Below, one piece after another: positions 1 through 8,585 of a DNA stretch of 32,008 nt. The stretch is from an uncultured Dehalococcoidia bacterium (GTDB lineage Bacteria > Chloroflexota > Dehalococcoidia > Dehalococcoidales > Fen-1064). A program made the position numbers and the translations under genes. Location of the stretch: the NCBI GenBank assembly GCA_903916765.1, contig CAIWXV010000125.1, forward strand, positions 1-32,008, in the 5' to 3' direction. The stretch's first letter is position 1. Each line of letters begins with the position of its first letter. The notes below the pieces were generated by a model, which was not told where the DNA came from, did no database searches, and saw nothing but the letters and a program-made list of their open reading frames with translations.

Positions 1-216
1 ATTCTCGTTTACATAGTTGATATCCGATTCTATTCCTCGCCCATCTTGCAATTGATTCGGATAAAGTTGCGCGGTGCTGTTATCTATGGAAACTGGAGCA
101 GGACGCTCGATGTGGATGACATCCGCACCTAGGTCGCCGAGTAGTCTACCCGCGAGCGGGCCCGCTATAACCGATGCCGTCTCAATAATCCTGATGCCCT
201 CAAGACCGGATGTCAA
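1..216 (-). CDS. CaiB/BaiF family (class III) CoA-transferase, N-terminal fragment running off the window edge
   Basis: Minus-strand translation from a TTG start at 216 reads (M)[54 protein letters not shown]..., typical of the CaiB/BaiF N-terminus. AGGAGG lies just upstream (about 224-229). Not in the ORF track because it is truncated. Confidence 0.85.
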   Translation of the reverse strand, partial: MTSGLEGIRIIETASVIAGPLAGRLLGDLGADVIHIERPAPVSIDNSTAQLYPNQLQDGRGIESDINYVNEN

Positions 217-366
217 GTTTCTAACCTCCTTTAGGACACGTTCTTGAAAGTGAATGTTAATTAGTGCATAGCTTTAGATTTAATCAAAGACACCTGCCTA
301 GAATATATCAAACTTGTGTTATTAAAACAACGGCAGTAGTGACCATTTTGAATCAATCTTGTTTCT

Positions 367-717
367 TGGTGGAGACGGGGGAGAGTTGAACTCCCCGTCC
401 AGAAAAGATTGCGCAGAGTTTACTACAAGCTTAGTCAGCTCTTTGTTTCGCCCGGTAAGCCTCTGCAGACCGAGTATTACCGGGTCAGCCGATATTTTTT
501 TCACTGCTCTTATCGGCGTCAGAATAGTGGCACCTCAACTTTATTTCACCTACTCCCAACCCGTTGAGGTGGGGTCAGGGTAGATGTGTCGCCTTTATTT
601 AGGCGGCAACCAAAACTGGTTCTTTGGCAATTATTTTTTGCCACCGGTTTTACGAGGGTGATGGCACCTCGGCTTGCAACTCTGTAGCTAACCTCCCCTG
701 TCGAACCACGCGTCCCC
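367..717 (-). ncRNA. ssrA: tmRNA (transfer-messenger RNA)
   Basis: The minus strand starts GGGGACGCGTGGTTCGACAGGGGAGG...GTTGCAAGCCGAGG and ends GGACGGGGAGTTCAACTCTCCCCCGTCTCCACCA. The 7-bp acceptor stem GGGGACG/CGTCTCC pairs with one G-U, and CCA is encoded. Pseudoknot PK1 and a tag ORF ending VAA-stop are recognisable. It lies next to smpB. Confidence 0.95.
599..628 (-). other. tmRNA proteolysis-tag reading frame, predicted tag AKEPVLVAA-stop
   Basis: GCC AAA GAA CCA GTT TTG GTT GCC GCC TAA, starting 10 nt after the 3' arm of PK1 (TGCCA 662-666 pairs with TGGCA 639-643). Confidence 0.8.
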
Positions 718-726
718 ATATTATTT

Positions 727-747
727 CCTCTCTCTTGAGGAGAGAGG
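727..747. repeat. Perfect 8-bp hairpin between smpB and ssrA
   Basis: CCTCTCTC-TTGAG-GAGAGAGG. No clear T-tract follows on either strand, so a terminator role is uncertain. Confidence 0.6.
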
Positions 748-754
748 ATTGGCT

Positions 755-1219
755 TTATTTACCCTTGATGGTTCTCGTTTTGATGACTCTATCAAGATTA
801 CGCTTGGTCTCACGCTGGGTAATCGTTTCGCGTTTATCGTAGAGTTTTTTACCCTTGGCAAGTGCGATTTCCAGTTTGGCGTAACTATCTTTAATATACA
901 GTCGGATGGGTATCAGTGTAAAGCCTTTTTCCCTTGTCTGTCCCATCAGTTCGCGGATTTGCTTACGGTGCAGGAGCAATTTTCGGGGTCGGATGGGGTC
1001 ATGTCCCAGATAACTGGCAGCATCGTAGCGGGCAATGTGAGCATTAATAAGCCAGAGTCCACCCTGGTCGGGGCGGACATAGGCATCTCCCATGCTGATA
1101 TTTCCTGCTCGTATTGATTTTATTTCCGAGCCGGTAAGCACAATGCCGGCCTCCACAGTTTCCATGATGTGGTATTCGTGATAGGCCTTACGATTCGTGG
1201 CAATAGTTTTAATCGTCAT
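755..1219 (-). CDS. smpB: SsrA-binding protein SmpB
   Basis: 154 aa: ATNRKAYHEYHIMETVEAGIVLTGSEIKSIRAGNISMGDAYV...LLLHRKQIREL...LIPIRLYIKDSYAKLEIALAKGKKLYDKRETI. Classic SmpB. Confidence 0.97.
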   Translation of the reverse strand: MTIKTIATNRKAYHEYHIMETVEAGIVLTGSEIKSIRAGNISMGDAYVRPDQGGLWLINAHIARYDAASYLGHDPIRPRKLLLHRKQIRELMGQTREKGFTLIPIRLYIKDSYAKLEIALAKGKKLYDKRETITQRETKRNLDRVIKTRTIKGK

Positions 1220-1287
1220 CTTAGCGATTTAATATTAACACAACAGATGGGGAATTCTAAATGATAAAACTGGATATAAGGACGGGG

Positions 1288-1320
1288 AAAATAAAAAGAG
1301 GGGGTTTGGGACCCCCTCTT
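1288..1320 (-). terminator. Rho-independent terminator of the hdr operon
   Basis: Minus strand AAGAGGGGG-TCCCAAA-CCCCCTCTT followed by TTTATTTT: 9-bp stem plus U-tract, 24 nt past the stop codon at 1344. Confidence 0.92.
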
Positions 1321-1343
1321 AAAATTCTGACCGGCATTACGTC

Positions 1344-2492
1344 TTAAATCGAGTCGGCTACCAATTCGACGATTTCCTTAACTTCCAGAACACTGCCCTT
1401 ATCCATACTTAAAACACTATCCTCGAAGTTAGCCATGCAGTAAGGACAAGCCACCGCCAGCGTATTTGCACCGGCATCGATTGCCTGCTGGATGCGGATA
1501 TCGGAGAAGCGTTCGCCTCTCTTGGTATCTGCCCAGATTCTGCCGCCGCCGCCACCACAGCATAAACCGTTTTCGCGGTTATTCAGCATTTCCACCAATT
1601 CCACGCCGGGAATGCTCTTCAGGACGTTACGCGGTTCATCATAGACATTATTGTGTCTGCCCAAGTAGCAGGAATCGTGCAAAGTGACCTTCTTTTTGAA
1701 CTCTTTAGAGGGTTTGATTTTCTTATCTTTAATCAGCTCGGCAACAAATTGGGATGAATGTACCACTTCGAATTTAGCGCCAAGCTCAGGATACTCATTC
1801 TTGAGGGTATGGTAGCAATGTGGCGAGGAAACAACTATTTTGGTGACTCCTGCTTTATTGAAGGCATCGGCGTTGCTCCGGGCGAGAGTCTTGAATAGTT
1901 CTTCATTTCCGGTCTTGCGGATGCTCTCTCCGCAACAACTCTGTTCATTACCGAGAATGCCGAAGCTGACGCTGGCCTTTTCCATGATTTTTGTCATGGC
2001 TTTGGCAACACGAATCAGTTTGGGGTCGTAAGAATTGAAACAGCAGGGGAAGAAAAGAACATCCATTCCTTTGGTAAATGGTTTGATGCCCATGTCTTTT
2101 GCCCAATCCGTGCGTTTTTCTCTTGCCTCACCCTGCGGATTGCCGACACTGGAGATATTTTTAGCTGTAATGCGTACCGAATCAGGCACGCCTCCGATGC
2201 CCATTTCCACAATCGCGCGACGGTAGGATTTCCAAACATCGATGATGCCCACACCACGCGGACAGCGGTCGACACACCACTTGCAGGTAACACACAACCA
2301 CATATCCTCGCTCTCGAAATCGGGTAAGCCGAGTTGTCCCTGGTGCATTGTCTTACGTACCGGGAAGCTTCTGACCAAATTCCATGGACATGTGGCAGTG
2401 CAGGTCCCGCACTGATAACACAACTTACAGGTTTCGCCGCCTTCTTCTTTGATAATGTCTATTGCGTCCTGAAACGGTCCTACTGCTTGCAT
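1344..2492 (-). CDS. HdrD-like Fe-S protein: N-terminal [4Fe-4S] ferredoxin region plus two CCG domains
   Basis: CKLCYQCGTCTATCP and CVTCKWCVDRCPRG, followed by CCG modules (FFPCCFNSYD...SCCGES...SPHC and DSCYLGRHNNVYDEPR...CCGGGGG...CPYC). Confidence 0.88.
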   Translation of the reverse strand: MQAVGPFQDAIDIIKEEGGETCKLCYQCGTCTATCPWNLVRSFPVRKTMHQGQLGLPDFESEDMWLCVTCKWCVDRCPRGVGIIDVWKSYRRAIVEMGIGGVPDSVRITAKNISSVGNPQGEAREKRTDWAKDMGIKPFTKGMDVLFFPCCFNSYDPKLIRVAKAMTKIMEKASVSFGILGNEQSCCGESIRKTGNEELFKTLARSNADAFNKAGVTKIVVSSPHCYHTLKNEYPELGAKFEVVHSSQFVAELIKDKKIKPSKEFKKKVTLHDSCYLGRHNNVYDEPRNVLKSIPGVELVEMLNNRENGLCCGGGGGRIWADTKRGERFSDIRIQQAIDAGANTLAVACPYCMANFEDSVLSMDKGSVLEVKEIVELVADSI

Positions 2493-2516
2493 CGTAACTT
2501 CCCTCTCTATACTACT

Positions 2517-3383
2517 CTAAATAAGATTCTGTGCTTTTAATATGCCGATGGGGCTATTGATATGTCTCTTCAACCATACATCATATTCTTTTTTCTCTGC
2601 GCCCAGTGCCAATCCCAGCAATTCACTGAAATGTAGAATCGGGACATGTGTACCACTCTGCCTTGTATCCAGATTTGCCATGCAGAGCGGACAGGCAGTG
2701 ACGATACCGACAGCGCCGGCATCGGTTGCCGCTTTGCAGATGTCGGTTGCCAGCTTTACCACGATATCCATTCTTGCGAGGAGGAGACTGCCACCACAAC
2801 ACTCCACCTTATGCGTGTATTCCACTGGTTCAGCGCCGATAGCACTGAGCAGGTTATCTATCATCTGCGGGTTTTCGGGATCGTCGAAATTGGTAATTTC
2901 AGGTGGTCTCACCAGATAACAGCCGTAATAAGCGGCAAGTTTCAAGCCTTTTAATGGTTTCCTGACACGCTTTTTAATTTCATCCAAGCCTACTTCATTG
3001 GCGAAAATATCAACCAGATGTTTGACTTCAACATTCCCGCTGTAAGGCATATCAATCAGTTTCTCGACCTTATTTCGTAACTCATCGTTAGCTTTGAGGT
3101 CGTGATTGGTCTGTTTGAATCTGAGGAAGCAGGCGGCGCAGGCGACTGCCACATTATTCAGTTTGGCTTTTTCTGCGATTGCCAGATTACGCGCTGGTAA
3201 TGCCAGCGAAAGCTCGTAATTGGTGCTGTGTCCTGATGAAGCGCCGCAGCAACTCCAATCCTCTAGCTCTACCAGTTCCACGTCAAGCAGTTTTGCCGTA
3301 ACTTCGATGGATAAATTGTATTCTTTCGCCGTGGTTTCCAGTGAACAGCCGGGGTAATAGCCGTACTTTATTGTTTTTCCCAT
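2517..3383 (-). CDS. HdrB-like CoB--CoM heterodisulfide reductase family subunit B
   Basis: YGYYPGCSLETTAKEYNLS...WSCCGASSGHS...ACAACFLRF and YYGCYLVRPPEI...VECCGGSL...ACPLCMANLD: two complete CCG motifs. Confidence 0.93.
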   Translation of the reverse strand: MGKTIKYGYYPGCSLETTAKEYNLSIEVTAKLLDVELVELEDWSCCGASSGHSTNYELSLALPARNLAIAEKAKLNNVAVACAACFLRFKQTNHDLKANDELRNKVEKLIDMPYSGNVEVKHLVDIFANEVGLDEIKKRVRKPLKGLKLAAYYGCYLVRPPEITNFDDPENPQMIDNLLSAIGAEPVEYTHKVECCGGSLLLARMDIVVKLATDICKAATDAGAVGIVTACPLCMANLDTRQSGTHVPILHFSELLGLALGAEKKEYDVWLKRHINSPIGILKAQNLI

Positions 3384-3386
3384 ATT

Positions 3387-3971
3387 CTAACCTGTCTTCT
3401 CGGATAATTCGAAGATACGTTTAATGTTGGCTTGTCCTTTAATATGCGGAGGTAAAATTGCCAGTTTGCCTCTGGTGAACATATTGATGCCCAGCTTGAT
3501 AAGACTGGGTAATTCCTTGATTTTAAAAAGGTCGCCGCTCTTAACCATATAGAACATAATCAAACCAAGCTCATAGGTCTTGCCCCCGAATTTCACCATC
3601 GATAGGAAGGTGTTATGGAACAAGGGGAGGTGTGTCGAGTCCTTGCGGTTTTCTTTGAGTGCCATTTCTCTCAGTTGGTCCATTACGAGCACAATCTCGA
3701 CGTTATTGGGGCAGCGGGTGGCACAGGTTTCGCAACTGAGGCAAATCCAGAAAGTGTTGCTATTCAATACCCTGTCTTTCAATCCCAATTGAACCATTCT
3801 CAGTAATTGGTGAGGTGGATAGTCCATCTGATAAGCGCTCGGACATCCGGAGCTACAGGCGACACACTGGTAACACCGCTCCAGATGAGCGTGGCTTTTG
3901 TCCATCACTTCTTTAGCGAAGGACGGGTCGCACTTCTCTTTACCTTTATTGGTAACCAGTTGAGTCGTCAT
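3387..3971 (-). CDS. HdrC-like 4Fe-4S subunit
   Basis: CYQCVACSSGCPSAYQMDYPPHQLLRMVQLGLKDRVLNSNTFWICLSCETCATRCPNNVEI. Start overlaps the previous gene by 4 nt (ATGA). Confidence 0.92.
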   Translation of the reverse strand: MTTQLVTNKGKEKCDPSFAKEVMDKSHAHLERCYQCVACSSGCPSAYQMDYPPHQLLRMVQLGLKDRVLNSNTFWICLSCETCATRCPNNVEIVLVMDQLREMALKENRKDSTHLPLFHNTFLSMVKFGGKTYELGLIMFYMVKSGDLFKIKELPSLIKLGINMFTRGKLAILPPHIKGQANIKRIFELSEKTG

Positions 3972-5098
3972 TTCTCTCCTATCTGCTCGAATTCCTTCTC
4001 TTTGAAAGCAGTAGCGGGTAGAGATTCTTCCAAACTGCGCCCCGGCACATAACTGAATAGTTCCTGAACTTCACTGCCGGCGAGCTGGAAGATTTTGAGC
4101 AGTGGTATATCATTAGGGCAGGCTTCTTCGCAGGCACCACAGCCCACGCAGGAGTTGCCCATATGATTCATTCTGGTAAGGTGGAAAAGGAGGGTATCGG
4201 AGGGCATTCTGAGAGCGCCTTTCTTTTCTGCTTGTCTGAGATACCGGTCTGCATCCAATTCAAAGGTCGGTGAAATGAAGAAGCATTCCCGACAGTAGCA
4301 TACCGGGCAAGCCTGCCGACAATTCTGGCACTTGATACACTGTGCAAAAACTTTGCTGAGTTTCTCGATACCGCCTATTTCCCGTTTGGTTTTCTCGAAG
4401 AATTCCTTACGTCTTTCTTTGATTTCACCGGCGAATTTAGTGATGGCTGTTTGCCGTTTCTGTGCTAAATCGCTATCGATTTCCAGACTCATGCCGGCTT
4501 TACTCAAGATTTCTTCACCCTGAGCTGAATTTGCTTGAATAAGAATTTGTTTGCTCGGGTCTAATCCCAGCATTCCGATTGTAATATCGGCGGTTAACGG
4601 ATAAGGATATTCGCAAATTTGGCAACCGGTTCTCAACATCGTATCTTCAGCCCATTGGAAGCCGGCTTTTACGAAGTCGTCCGATTTCTTTTCAGCGGCG
4701 AATTTGGGGTAATTATTAACAGCGTAGGCACCGGGGCAATCGATACCGATGAGAACGAGTTTATCCAGCTGTACCTGTTTCAACTTTGCCAGTTCGATTA
4801 AGGCTCTCATTTCGCAAGGGCGTAGTACTACGGCAGTTTTTCGGTCAACAGTGGTGAGCCGGGTTATCGATTGGATGAGACGGGCGGAATTTACCGGCAT
4901 CACCGGTGCAAAAACATCGGCTTTGTCGACAAAAACAGCTTTGGTCACAAGTGCCTGCACAACATTCGTACCAGCCGGATGAGCCAGTGGTACGAGCATT
5001 GCATCGATTGTCTTTTTATTGAACAGCTCTTTCAGGAAGCTATTAACAGCTTCCCGTATCTTGCCGTCTTTTACTGATAATGTCACACTCTTTGTCAT
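3968..5098 (-). CDS. FdhB/FrhB-like (coenzyme F420 hydrogenase/dehydrogenase beta subunit family) Fe-S flavoprotein
   Basis: VVLRPCEMRALIELAKLKQVQLDKLVLIGIDCPGAY, CIKCQNCRQACPVCYCRECFF and CVGCGACEEACPNDIPL. Confidence 0.87.
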   Translation of the reverse strand: MTKSVTLSVKDGKIREAVNSFLKELFNKKTIDAMLVPLAHPAGTNVVQALVTKAVFVDKADVFAPVMPVNSARLIQSITRLTTVDRKTAVVLRPCEMRALIELAKLKQVQLDKLVLIGIDCPGAYAVNNYPKFAAEKKSDDFVKAGFQWAEDTMLRTGCQICEYPYPLTADITIGMLGLDPSKQILIQANSAQGEEILSKAGMSLEIDSDLAQKRQTAITKFAGEIKERRKEFFEKTKREIGGIEKLSKVFAQCIKCQNCRQACPVCYCRECFFISPTFELDADRYLRQAEKKGALRMPSDTLLFHLTRMNHMGNSCVGCGACEEACPNDIPLLKIFQLAGSEVQELFSYVPGRSLEESLPATAFKEKEFEQIGEK

Positions 5099-5109
5099 TC
5101 TTCCGTCTC

Positions 5110-5544
5110 CTATATCGCCCAGTCGTTTGCCATTGAACTAGGTCCCTGTTTCCTGGTCTCTTCCGTAATCTGGTTCATAAATTTGGCGAACTCGGGACCT
5201 TCACTGGCACTAATCCAGCGTGCCCAGACACGATTATCATCCAACCCCAGCGATTTAAAGATTTGTTTTAACATTGCGACACGGCGCCGTGCTTTGTAGT
5301 TACCGGAAACATAATGACAGTCACCCGGGTGACATCCGCCCATCATTACACTATCGGCACCGGAAAGTAGAGCTTTAATCATATATACCGGGTCGACAGT
5401 TCCGCTGCACATCACTCTGATAGGGTGGACGTTAGGTGGATATTGTGCTCTGGTAGTGCCGGCGAGGTCGGAAGCAGCGCCGGTGCACCAGTTACACAGG
5501 AACCCGATTATCTTCGGTTCGAATTGTTCTTTTGTTTCAGCCAT
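5110..5544 (-). CDS. MvhD-like hydrogenase iron-sulfur subunit
   Basis: FLCNWCTGAASDLAGTTRAQYPPNVHPIRVMCSGTVDPVYMIKALLSGADSVMMGGCHPGDCHYVSGNYKARRRV; matches the MvhD family. Confidence 0.93.
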   Translation of the reverse strand: MAETKEQFEPKIIGFLCNWCTGAASDLAGTTRAQYPPNVHPIRVMCSGTVDPVYMIKALLSGADSVMMGGCHPGDCHYVSGNYKARRRVAMLKQIFKSLGLDDNRVWARWISASEGPEFAKFMNQITEETRKQGPSSMANDWAI

Positions 5545-5570
5545 ATTGTTCTCCTTCTATCGAGTGGTAA

Positions 5571-8500
5571 CTAAAAAGCGGCATCAATCATAGAGAAGAC
5601 CTGCTTATCTTTCAAGCTCCTCAGTTTAGCAGCACCGTTCGGACATGCGGTAGCACAGATGCCGCAACCCTGACAGAGTATCTCTTTCACTACTGCCACT
5701 TTATTGTCTTCATCGAGATATCTTGCTTCGAATGGGCAAACTTCAACGCATATTCCGCAACAACTGCATCTGTGGGCATCCACCTCAGAAATGACACGCC
5801 CCGACTTTATCTTGTCGCGTGATAGTAAGTTAGCAGTGCGCTGAGCGGCGGCTTGAGCCTCAATGATTTTCTCCCCAAGATTTCTGGGAGCATTTGCCAG
5901 TCCGGTAATGAAGATACCGTCGATGATCGTATCGACAGGGCGGAATTTGGTGTCTACTTCCTTGAAGAATCCGTCTGCAGTCAGTTCCAGCGAGAGCATT
6001 TTTGCCAGTGTTTGGTTATCCTCTGCAACGTAACCGGTGCTCAGAACGAGCAAATCGGTTTCTATCTCCAGCTTGCCGGGCAATCCAGGGTCATTTACTG
6101 CCACTGTCAGAGTCCGGTTACTGGTATTTACCTCTGGCTCTTTACCTGCTTCGTAACGTTGAAAGAGGACACCTGCCTCTCGGGCTTTAGTATAATTCTG
6201 TTCTTTGAAACCGTAGGTCATAATATCCCGGTTCAGGATGAAGACCTGAGTATCCGGGCTTTTTTCCTTTATCTTGATGGCATTGGCGATTGCTTCGGAA
6301 CAGCAGACACGGTTGCAATAGGGGTGTGCATTATTCCGTGAGCCGACGCATTGAATCATCACCACTGTCGACGCTTTGTCTAATTTCCATTCAGCCAGTC
6401 GTTTCTGGAGTTCATGCTGGGTGATGACTCTCTTATCTTTACCATAGAGGTATTCGGTAGGCTGGTAGTCTTTAGCACCGGTGGCGATGATAATCGCACC
6501 ATGATTTGTCTCGGCGATTTTGCCATCGGTTGATTTTATCCGTGCTTTGTAATTACCTGCATTTCCACTAATGCCAATCACTTCGCTATTCAGATTGATT
6601 TTAATTTTCAGGTTGTTATTAACCTTTTCTATGATACCTTTAACAAATGACTGCGGACTATCGAAATAAATTTGACGGCTATGTCCGCCGAGTTCACCGG
6701 TTCGCTCTACGATATCGACTTCAAAACCCTGCTCTGCGAGGAAAAGGGCAGAAGTTAATCCAGAGATGCCGCCGCCGACTATCAAACATTTTGGGGTAAC
6801 TGCCATCACCTGTGCCGTAAGGGTTTCCTGAGTTCTAAGACGGTCAACTGCCATTGCCAGCAGGTTTTGCGCTTTGGCGGTTGCTAAATCCCTCTTATCT
6901 TTATGCACCCAGGCGAGTTCCTCTCTGAAATTGACCAATTGCCACATCGAGGCATCGATGCCGACTTCATTTAGTGTATCGTTGAACAAGCGGTAGTAGT
7001 GGTAGGGAGCGCAAGCTGCCATGATGACGCGATTAGCGCCTGTTTTGGTTACAGACCGTTTTATTTTCTCCAGAGTTTCCTTTTGACAGAGAAAACCTAC
7101 ATCCTCGACTGTTACCACATTCAGCAACTTCTTAGTAGATGCTAATGTTTTTTCAAAATCTACGACAGCGCCGATTTCTTCACCGCAATGACAAACAAAG
7201 ATAGCGATTTTAGCCTCTTCATCCTGTTCTGCTTTATGTTCGTGCTCAGACGTTTTAGTTTCTGACTGGTGCCGTGCAGATGAGATAACGGTGGCGGCTT
7301 CACAGGCGGCAGCACTGGATTTGAGTACGGTTTCACAAATGTCCGAAGGTCCCGATGCTGACCCGCTAACAAAGATACCATTATGGGAGGTACGTGTCGG
7401 GTAGAATTCCGGCGTTTCCACGAATCCCCACTGGTTAGTATGGATGTTCAAAATTTTTCCAAGTTCTGAAAGATGAGGTGAAGGACACTGTGCGGCAGAC
7501 AGCACAACCATATCATATTCACTGCTGATTGACTTACCGTCTTCGGCACGTGCCAGCAGGAATAGGTTCTTCGATTTCGGGTTTTCCCGGATACGTGAAA
7601 CACGGCATCTCGCAAATTTCACTCCGGAATCTTGTGCCCGGAGGTGGTAGCGGTAGTAATCCTTACCGAAGGCGCGGATGTCCATGTAAAAAATGGTAAC
7701 TTCCGTATCGGGATACTGTTTTTTGAGCATGATGCTCTCTTTGAGAGCATACATACAGCAGACTTCACTGCAATAGTTGCGTTCCGTGTCTCTGCTTCCG
7801 ACGCATTGCAAAATGGCGATTTTATTTGGTGCCTTTTTATCGGAAGGTCGGAGAAGTTCGCCTCCGGTCGGTCCCGTATTTGCCAGTAAGCGTTCCAGTT
7901 GGATATTGGTCAAAACATTAGCGTAGCGGCCGTATCCATATTGTCCTATCCGGGAAACATCGAATTCGTTTGAACCGCTGGAAACTATCACTGCTCCGAC
8001 GGCTAGTTCACGTTTCGTATCCGGCATATTAAGTGCGATTGCCTTTGTTGGGCAAATAGTCACACACTTGCCGCATTTAGTACAGTTTTCATGGTCTATG
8101 GAGTAGACGTTGGGGACTGATTGCGGATTGCGGACGTAGATTGCTTTGCGTTTCTGCAAACCGCGGTTGAATTCATCATCAACTTCGACGGGGCATACTC
8201 CGGCACATAGGCCGCACGCAGTACATTTTTCTTCAATTACCCAGCGCGATTTAATATTTAGCGTTGCTTTGAAATTACCGGGTTCGCCAGTGAGTTTAGT
8301 GACACTGGAATTGGGTATAAGCTCGATATTAGGGTGTGATAGGTCGCGACGGAGACAGAACTGAGAGCATTCGTCGCGGTTGAATACCGGTAATAGTTTA
8401 CATAATTCACACTGGTTATCGGGGAACCATGTCTCGAGCTGGTAGAGTGTTCCACCAATGCCGGGACTGCGGTCGGTAAGATAGACCTTAAAGCCCGATT

Positions 8501-8576
8501 CGGCAAGGTCGAAGGCAGTTCTGATGCCTCCTACCCCGCCGCCAATCACTAAAACAGCTCCAACTTTCTCTTGCAT
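5571..8576 (-). CDS. Double-length HdrA-like FAD/Fe-S protein (two HdrA-type flavin modules plus C-terminal 2x[4Fe-4S])
   Basis: 1001 aa with two Rossmann motifs (VLVIGGGVGGIRTAFDLAESG; CLIVGGGISGLTSALFLAEQG), two HdrA cysteine signatures (CVGSRDTERNYCSEVCCMYALK; CVGSRNNAHPYCNRVCCSEAIA), and a C-terminal CSCCGICVEVCP/CQGCGICATACP ferredoxin. Confidence 0.92.
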   Translation of the reverse strand: MQEKVGAVLVIGGGVGGIRTAFDLAESGFKVYLTDRSPGIGGTLYQLETWFPDNQCELCKLLPVFNRDECSQFCLRRDLSHPNIELIPNSSVTKLTGEPGNFKATLNIKSRWVIEEKCTACGLCAGVCPVEVDDEFNRGLQKRKAIYVRNPQSVPNVYSIDHENCTKCGKCVTICPTKAIALNMPDTKRELAVGAVIVSSGSNEFDVSRIGQYGYGRYANVLTNIQLERLLANTGPTGGELLRPSDKKAPNKIAILQCVGSRDTERNYCSEVCCMYALKESIMLKKQYPDTEVTIFYMDIRAFGKDYYRYHLRAQDSGVKFARCRVSRIRENPKSKNLFLLARAEDGKSISSEYDMVVLSAAQCPSPHLSELGKILNIHTNQWGFVETPEFYPTRTSHNGIFVSGSASGPSDICETVLKSSAAACEAATVISSARHQSETKTSEHEHKAEQDEEAKIAIFVCHCGEEIGAVVDFEKTLASTKKLLNVVTVEDVGFLCQKETLEKIKRSVTKTGANRVIMAACAPYHYYRLFNDTLNEVGIDASMWQLVNFREELAWVHKDKRDLATAKAQNLLAMAVDRLRTQETLTAQVMAVTPKCLIVGGGISGLTSALFLAEQGFEVDIVERTGELGGHSRQIYFDSPQSFVKGIIEKVNNNLKIKINLNSEVIGISGNAGNYKARIKSTDGKIAETNHGAIIIATGAKDYQPTEYLYGKDKRVITQHELQKRLAEWKLDKASTVVMIQCVGSRNNAHPYCNRVCCSEAIANAIKIKEKSPDTQVFILNRDIMTYGFKEQNYTKAREAGVLFQRYEAGKEPEVNTSNRTLTVAVNDPGLPGKLEIETDLLVLSTGYVAEDNQTLAKMLSLELTADGFFKEVDTKFRPVDTIIDGIFITGLANAPRNLGEKIIEAQAAAQRTANLLSRDKIKSGRVISEVDAHRCSCCGICVEVCPFEARYLDEDNKVAVVKEILCQGCGICATACPNGAAKLRSLKDKQVFSMIDAAF

Positions 8577-8585
8577 GGGAACTCC

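Noticed and set aside
322-842. Small ORFs 322-504 (-), 359-583 (+) and 624-842 (+)
   Set aside because: They lie on or across the tmRNA, whose conserved ends and pseudoknot explain the sequence; no protein-family resemblance.
5110-5544. Possible selenocysteine (UGA) in the MvhD-like gene, as seen in some BamF/MvhD homologues
   Set aside because: The conserved positions read as Cys codons with a continuous frame; no in-frame TGA.
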